In this document: in pieces, positions 1-8,159 of the stretch
How the letters are laid out: each line of letters starts with the position of its first letter
How positions within the stretch are numbered: the first letter of the stretch is position 1
Program-made: the position numbers and the translations under genes
From: Candidatus Firestoneibacteriota bacterium
GTDB lineage: Bacteria; Oederibacteriota; D2-FULL-39-29
Assembly (NCBI GenBank): GCA_903928075.1
Contig: CAIYPD010000002.1
Coordinates: 1-50,915 of the forward strand
Direction of reading: 5' to 3'
Length of the DNA stretch: 50,915 nt
The notes under the pieces: generated by a model
Database searches by the model: none
What the model was told of the DNA's origin: nothing
The model's input: the letters and a program-made list of their open reading frames with translations, nothing else

Positions 1-5
1 ATAAG

Positions 6-230
6 GTCTAGAATCGTTGAGGGATATTGTTTATAGGTTCGTAAGGTTTTTAAAGTTTTTAAGGTCTGTAAAGTCTAGAATCGTTGAGGGATATTGTTTA
101 TAGGTTCGTAAGGTTTTTAAAGTTTTTAAGGTCTGTAAAGTCTAGAATCGTTGAGGGATATTGTTTACAGGTTCGTAAGGTTTTTAAAGTTTTTAAGGTC
201 TGTAAAGTCTAGAATCGTTGAGGGATATTT
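6..230. repeat. 67-bp tandem repeat array (3.3 copies)
   Basis: The motif GTCTAGAATCGTTGAGGG begins at 6, 73, 140 and 207, a constant 67-bp period. The first three units are nearly identical; the third has TTTACAGG where the others have TTTATAGG. The fourth unit is cut after about 24 bp. Each unit carries the core of the dispersed intergenic repeat found elsewhere in the window plus TAAGGT-type spacer. The array fills almost all non-coding DNA ahead of the first gene. There are no variable spacers, so it is not CRISPR. Confidence 0.95.
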
Positions 231-301
231 ATGTAGTGGTAAAGCGTAAAATTGTTTTCTTGTAATATTGTACCTTGTACCTAACTTAGTTGGGAGGAAT
301 G

Positions 302-2923
302 ATGGCGAAGTCCGGAAATAGTTTTACTTATAAAAATGTGGGAGACCTTAAAAAGGAACTTGAACGGCTGAAATTGAAAATGCCGGTAGCCGATAAGGTT
401 GATACGGAATTGTTCCGTAAGGAATTAATAGCCGGCGGGCGCACCATTCCAAACAGGCTCTGTATTCACCCGATGGAAGGCTGTGACGGGGAAGAAAATG
501 GCGCGCCGGGGGAGCTCACTTTAAGAAAATATAAGAGATTTGCAGCCGGCGGTTCGGGACTCATCTGGCTTGAGGCCACGGCGGTAGTGCAGGAAGGAAA
601 GGCTAATCCCAGACAACTTCATATCAACGAAAAATCTTTAAGTAAATTTAAAGAGCTGGCGGATTCTATCCGGGAAAAATCCGTGGACTACAGTGGTAAA
701 AAACAAAATCCTTTTCTGGTCTTACAGCTAACGCATTCCGGAAGATACAGTAAACCTTTCGGGCCGGCAAAACCCGTAATAGCCCAGCACTCGGAATTTC
801 TTGATAAAGCTTCGAAGCTGCCGGAAGGTTATCCGCTTATCACGGATAAAGAGCTTGATGAATTGCAGGAAAAATATGTGGCGGCGGCGGAGATGGCAAA
901 AGCCTGCGGCTATGACGCAGTGGATATCAAGGCCTGCCACGGTTACCTCCTCTATGAACTCCTGGGTTCACATACAAGAAAAGACAGCAGGTACGGCGGG
1001 AGTTATGAAAACAGAGTGAGATTTCTGCTGGAAGTCATGGCAAAAATTAAAGCAAAAATACCGGATATGTTTATTACCAGCCGGCTTAACATCTGTGACT
1101 TCACCCCGTACCCTTATGGCTTTGGCATGGCTACCGACAAGAGCATGACGCCGGACCTGACCGAGCCGTTAAAACTTATAGAGACGCTCGGTAAAAACGG
1201 CGTTAAGTTGTTGAATATTTGTGTTGCCAATCCTTACTATAATCCCCATGTCGAGCGGCCTTACGATTTTCCTATAGCCGGATTTAAACTCCCGGAGGCG
1301 CACCCGCTTTCGTTTATTTCAAAAAATCTGGAATTGACGGAAGAGGTGGCAAGAAAAAATCCCGGCATAAGTATGGTTTCCACCGGTTTCACCTGGCTAA
1401 GGGAACTCGGTATAAACGCAGGCGCGGCAATGCTTAAAGACGGCACCTGTGCCGTTGTGGGTTTTGGCCGGCTGGCGCTGGCTAATCCCAATTATGCCAA
1501 TGAAATTCTGGCTTACGGAGAAATAAAGTCAAAAAAGACCTGTATAACCTGTTCCTCCTGCACGCAGATGATGCGTGACGGGGGTGTTGCCGGTTGCGTC
1601 ATTCATGATAATGAAGTTTATGGAAGCCTCTATTACCAGGGGCGCCTTAAGGACCCGAATTTTATAAAGGAGTTCGCTAACAACTGCCGCTCCTGCGGTG
1701 AAGCGCCCTGCGCGAGCAATTGTCCCGCAAATATGGATATACCCGGTTTTATCTCCGCTTTTATTGAAGGCAATATTGCAGAGGGCTACAAGATAATGAC
1801 GGAGAAAAACATTCTACCGGAAACCTGCGCCTATGCCTGTCCCAAAGAGGTGTTATGTGAGAAGGATTGCAGTGCCCGGATTCTGGAGAAAAAAGAGATA
1901 CCTATCGGGGAGATACAAAAATACCTGGCAGTCGAGGCAAGGAAGAAAGGGCTGACTAAGGTTACGGCAGGAAAACCTGTCGGCAAGAGAATTGCGATTG
2001 TCGGCTTTGGCCCCTCGGGCATAGCGTGCGCCGTGAAACTTATTCGCACCGGCTTTGAGGTCACGGTCTATGAAGCCGGGAAAAAACCCGGAGGTATCGC
2101 GTCTTCGGTCATACCGTTAAAGCGGCTGCCCGAAAATATTCTGGAAAACGAGGTGGCTGCTTTTAAATTGGAAGAGACCGGGATGTTTAAGATTAAGTAC
2201 GGTCAAAAAATAGATAAGAACTTTACGGTTGACGATATATTAAAGCAGGGCTATAACGGAGTCTTTGTTGCCGCCGGCCTTTCAGAGGACACAAATTTTG
2301 AAACAGCGGAGAAACCAAAAGGCGTTTTCTCTGCCCTGGAGTTCTTGAAGCTGTCAAGAAAATATCCGGAGCAAGTCCCCGTCAAGGCGGTAGTCTTAGG
2401 CGGCGGAAATTCTGCGATGGATTCGGCGCTGGCTCTAAGGGAGCTTGGCGTTCAGGATGTTTTTGTAATCTACAGAAGGTCCTACAAAGAACTGCCTGCC
2501 TGGGAGGGTGAAGTAAACCACGCTCTGGCAAGCGGGATAAACTTCCTCTTTTTACAGCAGCCACTGGGTTATGTGAAGGATAATAGCGGCATTCTGACAG
2601 GCATTAAACTTGCCAGAACGGAACTGCAGGAAGCAGATTCTTCGGGAAGGAGAAAACCCGCGGTAATTTCCGGTTCTGAATATGTTTTTCCGGTAACTAT
2701 GTGCATCGAAGCTCTGGGACAAAAAATTTCATCCGAGCTTCTTGAAGGCCTCTCGGGTTTTGCCCTTAAGGGAAATAAAGTAATTGTCGGGGAAGGAAGT
2801 TACCTCACGAGCAAGGCAAAAGCCTACGCCGGGGGAGATATTGTAAACGGCGGGAAGACGGTCGTGCAGGCGGTAAGGGATGGAGTGGATGCGGCGGGGG
2901 AAATAGCGAGGAATAGTTTATAA
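302..2923 (+). CDS. Old-yellow-enzyme / glutamate-synthase-small-subunit-like fusion oxidoreductase
   Basis: Multidomain flavin/iron-sulfur oxidoreductase of about 873 residues, probably cytoplasmic. Residues about 40-405 form an OYE-type FMN TIM barrel with the early NRLCIHPMEG motif. A CxxCxxC cluster motif (CITCSSC, from about 414) resembles the 4Fe-4S site of 2,4-dienoyl-CoA reductase. A GltD-type ferredoxin-like segment follows (CRSCGEAPC from 462, later CAYACPKEVLCEKDC). FAD binding (VGFGPSG, about 566) and NAD(P) binding (VLGGGNSAMD, about 697) come next, ending in the GGD..NGG..VVQAV motif of this flavoprotein family. I place the start at ATG 302, behind GGAGG at 293-297; an upstream TTG at 290 in the same frame would put the Shine-Dalgarno inside the gene. 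Reduction of an enone or similar carbon-carbon double bond by NAD(P)H is the family expectation; the substrate is unknown. It leads a run with an SDR and a fumarate-reductase-like flavoprotein. Confidence 0.9.
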   Translation: MAKSGNSFTYKNVGDLKKELERLKLKMPVADKVDTELFRKELIAGGRTIPNRLCIHPMEGCDGEENGAPGELTLRKYKRFAAGGSGLIWLEATAVVQEGKANPRQLHINEKSLSKFKELADSIREKSVDYSGKKQNPFLVLQLTHSGRYSKPFGPAKPVIAQHSEFLDKASKLPEGYPLITDKELDELQEKYVAAAEMAKACGYDAVDIKACHGYLLYELLGSHTRKDSRYGGSYENRVRFLLEVMAKIKAKIPDMFITSRLNICDFTPYPYGFGMATDKSMTPDLTEPLKLIETLGKNGVKLLNICVANPYYNPHVERPYDFPIAGFKLPEAHPLSFISKNLELTEEVARKNPGISMVSTGFTWLRELGINAGAAMLKDGTCAVVGFGRLALANPNYANEILAYGEIKSKKTCITCSSCTQMMRDGGVAGCVIHDNEVYGSLYYQGRLKDPNFIKEFANNCRSCGEAPCASNCPANMDIPGFISAFIEGNIAEGYKIMTEKNILPETCAYACPKEVLCEKDCSARILEKKEIPIGEIQKYLAVEARKKGLTKVTAGKPVGKRIAIVGFGPSGIACAVKLIRTGFEVTVYEAGKKPGGIASSVIPLKRLPENILENEVAAFKLEETGMFKIKYGQKIDKNFTVDDILKQGYNGVFVAAGLSEDTNFETAEKPKGVFSALEFLKLSRKYPEQVPVKAVVLGGGNSAMDSALALRELGVQDVFVIYRRSYKELPAWEGEVNHALASGINFLFLQQPLGYVKDNSGILTGIKLARTELQEADSSGRRKPAVISGSEYVFPVTMCIEALGQKISSELLEGLSGFALKGNKVIVGEGSYLTSKAKAYAGGDIVNGGKTVVQAVRDGVDAAGEIARNSL

Positions 2924-3075
2924 GGTTTGTAAGGTCTGTAAGGTCTGTAAGGTCTGTAAGGGTCTGTAAAGGTCCATAAAAGTCTGTAAGGTCTAAGATC
3001 GTTGAAGGATATTGTTTATAGGTTCGTAAGGTCTGTAATGTCCATAAAGTCTAAGATCATTGAAGGATATTGATT
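2923..3075. repeat. Intergenic repeat block: 9-bp microsatellite plus two core copies
   Basis: Just after the stop codon, GGTCTGTAA-type 9-mers run in tandem (about 2930-2970). Two copies of the dispersed core follow: TCTAAGATCGTTGAAGGATA at 2992 and TCTAAGATCATTGAAGGATA at 3050. Further on, ATCCGCC (3121-3127) pairs with GGCGGAT (3138-3144) in a perfect 7-bp hairpin. Confidence 0.9.
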
Positions 3076-3200
3076 TATTGTAATCTGACTTTCATAAATG
3101 TAAAGCAAAGATATATAGTCATCCGCCGACGCTTTGTGGCGGATGTGGAATCAAAAAGTTCTGTAATCTGGGAAATCTTATGCAAAAAGGAGAAAAACAA

Positions 3201-3962
3201 ATGAAAAAAACGGCCTTAATAACCGGGGGGAGCAGGGGAATCGGACTGGGTATTGCGCTGGAACTTGCACGGCATAATTTTGATATCCTGATTTTGGATA
3301 TGAGCGATTCTTCACAGGCAAAAACCGAAATAGAAAAACTCGGCGCCAAATGTCTTACCTATAAGATAGATATTTCCAAGGCGGAAGAAAGAAAAAATAC
3401 CGTTAAAAAAATAAAAGAAGAGGTTAAAAGAATAGATGTTCTGGTCAATAACGCGGGTATGGCTCCGAAAGTCAGAGCGGATATTCTGGAGGCGACGGAA
3501 GAAAGTTTTGACCTGCTAATGGCGGTAAATTTAAAGGGCCCGTATTTTCTTACCCAGCTGCTGGCCGGCTGGATGATAGAAGTTAAAAAGACGGCGACCG
3601 GCTACAACCCGGTAATCGTCAATATCTCCTCTATGTCTGCTTATACCTCTTCGACGGGCCGCGGCGAATACTGCGTCTCCAAAGCCGGGGTGAGCATGAT
3701 GACAAAATTATACGCGGACAGGCTGGCCGAGTTTAGTATCCCGGTCTTTGAGATACGGCCGGGGATAATTGCCACGGATATGACCGCGGGTGTTAAAGAA
3801 AAGTATGACAAACTGATAGGCGAAGGAATTCTTGCATTGAAGAGATGGGGCCTGCCTGCGGACATTGCCAGGACGGTTTCGGGTATTGCAGAAGGGTATT
3901 TGCCGTATTCAACCGGACAGGTTTTGAATGTTGACGGCGGATTTCATTTGAGGAGGCTCTAA
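3201..3962 (+). CDS. SDR-family 3-ketoacyl-ACP reductase-like oxidoreductase
   Basis: Short-chain dehydrogenase/reductase of 253 residues. It shows the Rossmann motif TGGSRGIG near the N-terminus, NNAG, the catalytic serine region NISSMSAY, and YCVSK with catalytic Tyr157 and Lys161. The C-terminal STGQVLNVDGG is also typical. The sequence resembles the FabG-like subgroup annotated as 3-ketoacyl-ACP reductase (PRK12745 type), whose members often sit in sugar or redox operons rather than fatty-acid clusters. ATG 3201 is preferred because AAAGGAG lies just upstream; ATG 3180 in the same frame would read through that site. The next gene starts 1 bp after the stop, so the two are probably co-transcribed. 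The true substrate, whether a keto sugar, keto acid or acyl thioester, cannot be told. Confidence 0.88.
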   Translation: MKKTALITGGSRGIGLGIALELARHNFDILILDMSDSSQAKTEIEKLGAKCLTYKIDISKAEERKNTVKKIKEEVKRIDVLVNNAGMAPKVRADILEATEESFDLLMAVNLKGPYFLTQLLAGWMIEVKKTATGYNPVIVNISSMSAYTSSTGRGEYCVSKAGVSMMTKLYADRLAEFSIPVFEIRPGIIATDMTAGVKEKYDKLIGEGILALKRWGLPADIARTVSGIAEGYLPYSTGQVLNVDGGFHLRRL

Positions 3963-3963
3963 T

Positions 3964-5928
3964 ATGAAATATGAAATAAAAAAATTTAATACGGTAATTA
4001 TCGGCAGCGGCGCGGCCGGACTAAATGCAGCGCTCCATTTATATGAGAACGGCCAGCAAAACATTGCAATTTTGACCGACTTCCTGGGCGGCGGGACCTC
4101 CGCAAATACTGGTTCCGACAAGCAGACCTTTTATAAACTTGCGACCTCTAAACTCCAGGATTCACCGTATGAGATGGCTAAGGATCTTTTTAGCGGCGGC
4201 GCGATGGACGGGGATATTGCGCTCGTGGAAGCTATGATGTCGCTTAAAGAATTTTACCACCTTACCGAACTTGGCGTGAAATTTCCTTACAATGAATACG
4301 GTGAGTATATCGGTTACAAGACAGACCATGACCTTAAATGCCGCGCCACTTCTGCGGGGCCGTTAACCTCGCAGGATATGTTCAACTGTCTTTTAAAACG
4401 CATAAGGTCGCTTAAGATAAAAATATTTGACAAACATGAAGTGATAGAACTTTTGACGGCGAAACAGGGAAAGGATAAAAGAGTAACCGGGCTCCTGGCG
4501 GTTAATAAAACGAAATTCAAAAACGCGGCCCACGGTCTTACACTTTTTAATTGTGAGAATATAATCTTTGCCGTCGGCGGCCCCGCCGGTATCTATAAGG
4601 ACTCGGTTTATCCGCCCAGCCAGGTAGGCAGTATCGGGGTGGCGCTGCAAGCAGGAGCGCTGGCCAAGAACCTTACGGAATCGCAGTACGGACTGGCCTC
4701 CATTAAGTTCAGGTGGAACCTTTCCGGGACCTACCAGCAGGTTATTCCCCGCTACTACTCGACGGATAAAAACGGCAAGGATAAAAAGGATTTCCTGAAT
4801 GAGTATTTCCCGACGATGGGTAAAATGGCTTCTGCTATCTTCCTGAAGGGCTATCAGTGGCCCTTTGACCCGAGAAAGATAGAAGATTTAGGGTCTTCCA
4901 TAATTGATATTCTTGTCTACCAGGAAACCAATATATTAGGCAGAAGAGTATTTATGGATTTCCTTAAAAATCCCGAACCGGCCGGCGGGCACAAGAAATT
5001 TGCTTTCAAGGATCTTTCTAAAGAGGCCCTGGAGTATCTGAAAAAATCCAATGCTCTGCTTAAACTCCCGATTGACCGCCTTAAGAAAATGAATCCTGCG
5101 GCGATAGACCTTTACAAAAATAACGGTATTGATCTGACTAAAGAGCCTCTTGAGATAGCGGTCTGCGCCCAGCATAATAACGGCGGGCTCTCCGGGAATC
5201 ACTGGTGGGAGTCAAATCTCAAACACCTTTTCCCGATAGGAGAGGTAAACGGCAGTCATGGTGTTTACCGTCCGGGCGGGTCGGCTTTAAATGCCGGGCA
5301 GGTCGCAGGCTACCGCGCGGCTTTATACATTGCTAAGAGATATAGTAAACCTTTGAAAAATGGGACTAGTAATAATTCAGAGGCGCAGTTTAAGGCGGCT
5401 TTGACCCGGCTCAATAGAATGATAGATGCTCGTAACGGGGTAGAGAAAGAAGTCCTCTTCCAATATAGAAAGGACCTGCAGGAAAGAATGTCAAAATACG
5501 GAGCCCATATAAGATCGGCTTCCAATTCGGTGAAGGCCTTAGCCGAAGCACACAAGAGCCATCTTGAGCTGGCCGGACTGAAAATAAAGGATAAAAACCT
5601 GCTGCTTTACTTTATCAAAACCCTGGAACTCTCGTTGACCCAGCTTGCCTATCTGGAGGCAATTAAAACCTACATTCAAAAGGGGGGCAAGAGCAGAGGT
5701 TCTTATCTGATAATGGATAAGAGCGGGGTTGTTCCGCTTGAAAAACTCGGTAGCGACTGGCGTTACAAGAGATATACCGGAGAGCTGGCAGACCGGGTGC
5801 TCGAAACTTATGTTGACGGGAAAGGTAAGATTATAAGCAGCCACCGCAAGGTGAGGCCGCTCCCGGCGACTGATTATTGGTTTGAAAATGTTTGGCGCGA
5901 TTATAGGAAGGACAAGATTGTTAAATAG
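3964..5928 (+). CDS. Fumarate-reductase/succinate-dehydrogenase-like FAD-binding protein
   Basis: Flavoprotein of 654 residues of the FAD_binding_2 class. The N-terminal dinucleotide motif TVIIGSGAAGLNAALHL binds FAD. The mid-region GGLSGNHWWES and FPIGEVNGSHGVYRPGGSAL match the second FAD-contact region (GE..G.HG..R..G..L) of fumarate reductase and L-aspartate oxidase relatives. The C-terminal third is helical, as in those families. No signal peptide or heme motif is visible, so it is probably soluble. GGAGG lies 7 bp before ATG 3964. With the preceding OYE fusion and SDR it forms a three-enzyme redox set. A role in stepwise reduction or dehydrogenation of a carbohydrate- or aromatic-derived substrate is inference. 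Confidence 0.88.
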   Translation: MKYEIKKFNTVIIGSGAAGLNAALHLYENGQQNIAILTDFLGGGTSANTGSDKQTFYKLATSKLQDSPYEMAKDLFSGGAMDGDIALVEAMMSLKEFYHLTELGVKFPYNEYGEYIGYKTDHDLKCRATSAGPLTSQDMFNCLLKRIRSLKIKIFDKHEVIELLTAKQGKDKRVTGLLAVNKTKFKNAAHGLTLFNCENIIFAVGGPAGIYKDSVYPPSQVGSIGVALQAGALAKNLTESQYGLASIKFRWNLSGTYQQVIPRYYSTDKNGKDKKDFLNEYFPTMGKMASAIFLKGYQWPFDPRKIEDLGSSIIDILVYQETNILGRRVFMDFLKNPEPAGGHKKFAFKDLSKEALEYLKKSNALLKLPIDRLKKMNPAAIDLYKNNGIDLTKEPLEIAVCAQHNNGGLSGNHWWESNLKHLFPIGEVNGSHGVYRPGGSALNAGQVAGYRAALYIAKRYSKPLKNGTSNNSEAQFKAALTRLNRMIDARNGVEKEVLFQYRKDLQERMSKYGAHIRSASNSVKALAEAHKSHLELAGLKIKDKNLLLYFIKTLELSLTQLAYLEAIKTYIQKGGKSRGSYLIMDKSGVVPLEKLGSDWRYKRYTGELADRVLETYVDGKGKIISSHRKVRPLPATDYWFENVWRDYRKDKIVK

Positions 5929-6240
5929 GTTTAAAAAGTGTTTATAAGGTCGATAAGGGTTTATAAGGTTTGTAAGGTTTATAAAGTTTGTAAGGTCTAA
6001 GATCATTGAAGGATATGGTGCAGGTCTTAAGAGTCTGTAAAGGTCCATAATGTTCATAAGGTCTAGAATCGTTGAAGAATTTTGTTTATAGGTTTATAAG
6101 GTTTGTAAGGTCTAAGATCGTTGAGTGATATTTATGAAGATACAAAAAAGTTTGTGTTGCATCTGTGCCATCTGTTTTTATCTGTGTCATCAGCCGCGAC
6201 TTTTAGCGGCATAAGGTCTAAGATCGTTGAAGGATATTGA
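5929..6240. repeat. Mosaic intergenic repeat block with four core copies
   Basis: This gene-free stretch is built of repeats. Core copies lie at 5996, 6062, 6111 and 6217, joined by GGTTTGTAA/GGTTTATAA 9-mers. A segment at 6161-6216 (ATCTGTGCCATCTG...) includes the hairpin GCCGC-N8-GCGGC at 6193-6210 and is almost identical to 37750-37806. The stretch from about 5945 also matches about 37660 nearly base for base. Read on the minus strand the blocks encode low-complexity TNLTNLINPYRPY-type peptides, but there is no sign of selection for a protein. Confidence 0.9.
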
Positions 6241-6311
6241 TTTGTTGTAATCTGTGTCCACCTTCGGTGAGATCTCGCTAAGGGCGGAAAATCTTGTCCA
6301 AGGGGATAGTT

Positions 6312-8063
6312 ATGAAAAGTTCTGCGGAGTTTCTTAGGGAGATCGGGGCAAAAAAATCCTTTAAGGAAGTCAAAGCATCTAAAGCCGTAAAGGAAGTAAT
6401 AGCTCTGGCGAGGAAGGAATTCAAAGAAGCAAAAGAAATTCCCGGGACTACCTATTCCCGTTACCGGCAGTATTTACATGCCGGGGAACGCCGGGGGTAT
6501 GAAGACCCTTATTTTCTCAAAAGGAAACAACTGGCCCTGGCTGTACTGGCCGCGTATTTCACAAAAGAGAAAGTATTTATAGATAAGGTGAATGACTACC
6601 TTATAAGTATCTGTGAGGAGACCAACTGGGTTTGTCCCGCCCATGAATTGCATTCCGGGGAGATTGACCTTATGGCCGCGGAGACCGGCCTGGCGCTGGC
6701 TGAGACCGTCTGCCTGCTTGCGGAGGTTCTTCCCCCCGAGGTGGTTGCCCGCGTAAAAAGTGAAATAGAAAAAAGGATTTTCAATCCTTACCTGACAAAG
6801 TATAAAAAGCTCTTCTGGTATAAGTTTAGAAACAACTGGAGCGGAGTTTGTAACAGCGCTGTGGGTGCGACTTTTTTGCATCTGGAGACGGATAAAAAGA
6901 GGCTCAAAAAAGCTCTGGCGCTGGTCTTAGACGGGCTGGAATTTTTTATCAGCACCGCCTTTGAAAAGGACGGCGGCTCCACTGAAGGCGTTTCCTACTG
7001 GCAGTACGGCCTGAATAACTATGTGACTTTTGCCGAATTATTAAGAAACAGGACTAAAGGCAAAGTAGATTTGCTGGGCGCGCCCCGGATGAAAGCCATT
7101 GCGCTTTACCCGCTCAAAATGGCGCTCTCAAAAGGGGCCTTTGCGAGTTTTTCCGACTGTCAGGAAAAAGTGTACTTTCCGCCCAGCCTGATAATAAAAT
7201 TTGCCGGGCGTATGAACTCCCCGGAACTCTATAATTTGTTGAATCTCCGCGTGTTTACCTATTCCCTGGCTTCCGACCTCCGTAATATTTATTGGCAAAA
7301 AGAAGCAGGAAAACCGGGAAAACATTTCCCTCTTGCCGCTGCCGATGTCTTCCTGGAGTCAACGCAGGTGGTAAGGCTCACGGTAAAAACCCGTTCCAAA
7401 AAGCAGCTTGTGCTTATGGCTAAGGCCGGGCATAATGAAGAAAACCATAATCATAATGATGTGGGGAGTTTTATCTTACATACGGAAGGTGAGAGTTTAT
7501 TGTGCGACCCGGGCGCGGGTTTGTATTCCAAAGAATATTTTACCGATGTAACCAGGAATAAAAATATATTTTGCAATTCCTACGGTCATAATCTTCCGGT
7601 TATAGACGGCTGCCTGCAAAAGCGCGGCGAGCAATTTAAAGGTACGGTAACCGCGTTTGAACCAAAAGAAAAAATGGTTGAAATGGAATTTGCCCAAGCT
7701 TATGGTTTAGCCGGGGTAAAAAGTATTAAAAGAACTCTGCGGCTGGAGGCCGGGACAAATTCGGCGGTCCTGGAAGATAATTTCTGTTTTAGCAGGAAAA
7801 TGAAAATAGAAGAAGCTTTTCTTACCTGGTTCCCGGCTAAATGCAAAGGAAACACGGCAAGGATCAAGGGAAAGAAAAATACCCTGGAATTGAAAATAGA
7901 GGAACCTGAAGGCGCAACCTTTTTTGTTAATAAACTCGTAAAAGAATGCAAAGAAAATGCCAAAAACGGGGTGTTGAGCCGTCTAGCTTTTGTTGCTCCG
8001 GAAATATCAAAGAATACCCGGGTTAGAGTCCGTATGACTATTTTGCAGGCAAGGTCCTTCTAA
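6312..8063 (+). CDS. Heparinase II/III-family polysaccharide lyase-like protein
   Basis: About 583 residues. The N-terminal two-thirds is an (alpha/alpha) toroid, with ENNWSGVCNSAVG-like and DGGSTEGVSYWQYGL motifs. From about residue 374 the heparinase II/III signature appears: HNEENHNHNDVGSF, then LLCDPGAGLYSKEYF, RNKNIFCNSYGHN and PVIDG. Family members cleave uronic-acid-containing polysaccharides by beta-elimination using Asn/Tyr/His residues in these regions. ATG 6312 follows AAGGGGAT; a TTG at 6294 in the same frame is less likely. No signal peptide is visible, so it probably acts in the cytoplasm on imported oligosaccharides. It lies downstream of the redox operon but is separated from it by 380 bp of repeats, so co-transcription is uncertain. 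Confidence 0.87.
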   Translation: MKSSAEFLREIGAKKSFKEVKASKAVKEVIALARKEFKEAKEIPGTTYSRYRQYLHAGERRGYEDPYFLKRKQLALAVLAAYFTKEKVFIDKVNDYLISICEETNWVCPAHELHSGEIDLMAAETGLALAETVCLLAEVLPPEVVARVKSEIEKRIFNPYLTKYKKLFWYKFRNNWSGVCNSAVGATFLHLETDKKRLKKALALVLDGLEFFISTAFEKDGGSTEGVSYWQYGLNNYVTFAELLRNRTKGKVDLLGAPRMKAIALYPLKMALSKGAFASFSDCQEKVYFPPSLIIKFAGRMNSPELYNLLNLRVFTYSLASDLRNIYWQKEAGKPGKHFPLAAADVFLESTQVVRLTVKTRSKKQLVLMAKAGHNEENHNHNDVGSFILHTEGESLLCDPGAGLYSKEYFTDVTRNKNIFCNSYGHNLPVIDGCLQKRGEQFKGTVTAFEPKEKMVEMEFAQAYGLAGVKSIKRTLRLEAGTNSAVLEDNFCFSRKMKIEEAFLTWFPAKCKGNTARIKGKKNTLELKIEEPEGATFFVNKLVKECKENAKNGVLSRLAFVAPEISKNTRVRVRMTILQARSF

Positions 8064-8094
8064 GGTCTTTAGATGTAAAGAGAGTTGGAGTTTC

Positions 8095-8121
8095 ATGCAA
8101 ATTTGCATTGCCATTGCAAAT
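8095..8121. promoter_or_regulatory. Overlapping palindromes, putative operator
   Basis: ATGCAAATTTGCAT at 8095-8108 is a perfect 14-bp palindrome. It overlaps a second inverted repeat, ATTTGCA-N7-TGCAAAT (8101-8121). Both end just before the -35 element of the promoter at 8125, a position suited to an activator or repressor. The regulator is unknown. Confidence 0.6.
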
Positions 8122-8124
8122 ATG

Positions 8125-8153
8125 TTGACGCAGTAGTTATTTTGTGGTATAAA
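8125..8153 (+). promoter_or_regulatory. Sigma-70-type promoter for the AAA/DUF4143 gene
   Basis: TTGACG (8125-8130), a 17-bp spacer and TATAAA (8148-8153). The expected transcription start falls on or next to the A of ATG 8160, and no Shine-Dalgarno fits between them, so the mRNA may be leaderless. Confidence 0.7.
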
Positions 8154-8159
8154 GGTAGT

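Noticed and set aside
6-230. CRISPR array
   Set aside because: The units are contiguous and near-identical, with no variable spacers, and no cas genes are present.
5539-6057. 172-aa minus-strand ORF across the repeats
   Set aside because: Made of repeat DNA (TNLTNLINPYRPY-like) plus the antisense of the flavoprotein gene; no coding signal.
8085-8159. N-terminal extension of the AAA/DUF4143 protein
   Set aside because: It would read through the promoter and its palindromes, starts with TTG and lacks a ribosome site.
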